Shown here: one piece after another, positions 61,904 through 64,000 of the stretch | Layout: the number at the start of each line of letters is the position of its first letter | How positions within the stretch are numbered: position 1 is the first letter of the stretch | NCBI RefSeq assembly: GCF_910592395.1 | Contig: NC_088318.1 | Span: 2,418,001 to 2,482,000 of the forward strand | Reading direction: 5' to 3' | DNA from: Lineus longissimus | Lineage: Eukaryota > Nemertea > Pilidiophora > Heteronemertea > Lineidae | DNA length: 64,000 bases | Translations under genes and position numbers: made by a program | The notes under the pieces: model-generated | Database searches by the model: none | What the model was told of the DNA's origin: nothing | Seen by the model: the letters and a program-made list of their open reading frames with translations, nothing else

Positions 61904-63619
61904 TCAATCCAACACTGCGACCTTCTCCAACGTTTCCACTTCCTTTCTCATCAGCCACATATCGTACGCCGACATTTCCTTATCTGCGTACGATTTGAGT
62001 AAATTCCGAATCCGTCCTGTCACGTCTTGTTCGTCTTCACCAGTCGGTACCTTTTGTCCGGTCGCTGCAGCAACCCTCGCCTTCTCCGCAGCCTCTTTCT
62101 GAGCCATCCAATTGTCGTATGATTTCTTCTTGGCACTATCCGCTCTTTTTCTGAAAAGGTCAATTTCTTGAGATGAATGGACGACTTTGAAAAAGATGCC
62201 ACTGAGAATGACTAAGGTATTTTCAGCTTGGGAAATTATGACAGGGTCAACTAGGGACCCCCACTACCAGTCAAATCGGATACCACATAGTCGGAAGCTT
62301 ATCTCTCCAGCAAAGGCCACAAACTGAAGATAAAAAATACTTCATCACCTTCACTTCACCTTAATTACAACTTTTTAAGAAATTTGTGATATGTTTTGAT
62401 TAGGCCTTTTATGGGACTACTTGTTTTCCTATACATGTACAGTAAACAGTACAGAAACTTCAAATTTGACAGCCAAATTGACTTAGCAAATCACAAATCT
62501 GAATTGACATGCAAAGCATACAAATAGGTAAGAGCAAGAGTGTCTGTGACCATGCAGATTCAACAATGTGTTTTTATAGTTAGGAAGCATCATCAAGTTT
62601 TATTGGAGTTCAAATTTCAAAAGCTGGAGGTTTTACAAGTCTGAAGTGAGTGTTTCTAAAAGTCTGCCAAATGAGTATAAGGAGCAGTGTGATTTATGTG
62701 ATTGGAAGCTGTAAGATGCTTTTCAAATCTGCTTGATTTTAAGCCACAGCAACGGTGTATGGAGGCAGAAGATGAGAGAGGTCAGCCCTGTCAAAGCTGG
62801 TAGCCTTCCCCAACAGGAGACAGAGGCTCACATCGACTCATGACAGAAATGACACAGATTTGCGATCAACCAAGCGAAGCAATGAGAAAGAATAGGGGCT
62901 GTTTACATGCTCAAGATAAAACAGGTTAGATATGTGGAGAACCAATGGCAAGTCGATGATCAATGCAAGATCTTTAAAAAAAACAAAATTGTCAATTCAT
63001 CAGTGTTTTGGTCAAAGTGGTGAATTGTAACAATTTCACTTTCATTGTCAGCGACTTCGTAAGAAGATAAATGAGAAATTTTGAATATAAGCCACTTTGA
63101 TATTCCATGAACTCTTAAAAGCTATGAATAGATTCTTTTGTTTTAAGACTTTCGAAAGCATAACCATGCTATCTGCCCTAAAACAAGCATGATAATGTGA
63201 AGAGGGTCTCCGAACAGAAGTCCCGAATTCCTTCTCAAGAAGTGGCAAATGGCCATCAACTTCATTGGTTTCTCATAAATGGACAGTGCATAGCGGATTG
63301 CTTTCAACTGAATGCAATACAAACATCTCCTCCAAGTCGGGATACATGTAGGGGATTTTGAAAGCGTCGTCGCTGCTGAAATAACGAAATGATGGCAACA
63401 TAATGAATGGGAGCATGCACACATTTACAAACTCTGCTGGACCTGAGGAGCAAAACTGATAAAAATTACAAATACACAAGAAACGAAAAGCAGGATAAGA
63501 AACAAAGACAACAGAACAATCTAACATTATACTGGGACATTTTGAAGCAACTTTGGCGATTCGTTGAGAACAGTTCTATCACTTACACTTTCTCAGCTTC
63601 CAGCTGTTTAATTTCTTTC
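61904..63619 (-). CDS. C-terminal exons of an unrecognised charged coiled-coil protein (partial)
   Basis: The last exon is 62150-61904 (acceptor TTTTCAG) and encodes about 81 aa: a Lys/Ala/Glu-rich helix (KKKSYDNWMAQKEAAEKARV), a linker with TGEDEQDVTGRIRN, and a second helix around YADKEMSAYDMWLMRKEVET, ending VAVLD. A 33-nt exon at 63619-63587 (acceptor TTACAG, donor GTAAGT) encodes KEIKQLEAEKV and joins in the right phase. The W-containing repeats (SYDNWMAQK, AYDMWLMRK) resemble each other and recall motifs in cilium- or microtubule-associated coiled-coil proteins. I cannot name the family. The gene continues past the right edge of the window. A peptide-like stretch at 63330-63390 (minus) may be intronic. 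Confidence 0.6.
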
Positions 63620-64000
63620 CTGTAAGAAATACATGCTCAAGAGTTTAGAAATACATGTACAGTCAAAACTAACAAAGATGAGGTGTTCGCGACACTAAGT
63701 TTCTTTTGACAACTGCTGTAACCATACTTTGATACATTTTAGACTTTAATTCAGTTTTGTCCTGGTAAACAGCAAACTCTGTGTGGGCACTCTAAGATTA
63801 AAACCATTACTGACTCCACAAATCTGTCCGGGTGATTACCTTTTTGTTTGGGTGCTATTAATGGAAAGAATTATTTTGTTCAGGTGCTTCACCTGGACAG
63901 AAAGAACTTTGGAGAATCCTGGGCCATCTATAAAAAAACTTGAAAGTGTCAAAAGAAGGATGTTTCAATGTTTTCTTTGGTATAAAACCTAGCTATACCT
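63620..64000. other. Right edge, probably intron of the coiled-coil gene
   Basis: No exon is evident on either strand. The 69-codon plus-strand frame at 63783-63992 has no recognisable content. Confidence 0.3.

Noticed and set aside
63273-63527. Minus-strand frame with a peptide-like stretch (FKIPYMYPDLEEMF)
   Set aside because: It falls between two exons of the coiled-coil gene that already join in phase, and no donor fits; kept only as an intronic curiosity.

Overview
This is a eukaryotic, animal-type window of about 40% GC. Its genes have many short exons with GT-AG introns, long AT-rich introns, AATAAA poly(A) signals, dispersed MITEs, a tRNA-derived SINE and satellite-like arrays. The proteins are close to vertebrate orthologues and the introns are rich in TACATGTA and GTAGGCCTAC palindromes, which suggests a slowly evolving marine invertebrate (lophotrochozoan or invertebrate deuterostome). 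The phylum cannot be fixed from this sequence. All exon models below were built by eye from splice sites, codon phase and remembered family alignments.

Layout. 1-892: 3' part of an unrecognised plus-strand gene. 1851-3634 (minus): class I SAM methyltransferase-like gene with a degenerate SAM motif. 3873-13507 (plus): complete 18-exon DDX27 (DEAD-box ribosome-biogenesis helicase, 728 aa); its first intron holds a 1.45-kb inverted-repeat DNA transposon carrying an SGNH-hydrolase-like fragment. 13508-14290: DDX27 3' UTR. About 14750-18730: large compound tandem array (long blocks, then 67-77-bp monomers, then a 152-bp dimeric higher-order repeat) invaded by a short retroelement tail. 22713-32245 (minus): PSKH1, a membrane-anchored Ser/Thr kinase (422 aa, two coding exons separated by an 8.3-kb intron). 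33780-34640: 62-bp tandem array. 35736-49039 (minus): complete 13-exon WDR89 (380 aa). 49974-56283 (plus): PARD6 polarity scaffold (370 aa, three coding exons) with a long 3' UTR to about 59230. 61904-63619 (minus): C-terminal exons of an unrecognised coiled-coil protein that continues past the window.

The genes do not form a functional pathway. Two pairs are head to head and could share promoters: methyltransferase/DDX27 (238 bp apart) and WDR89/PARD6 (934 bp apart). PARD6 and the last gene are tail to tail. The unusual content is in the repeats: a Mutator-like inverted-repeat element, three MITE families with copies in introns and UTRs, and three tandem arrays that share a GTCACAACC/GGTTGTGAC core.
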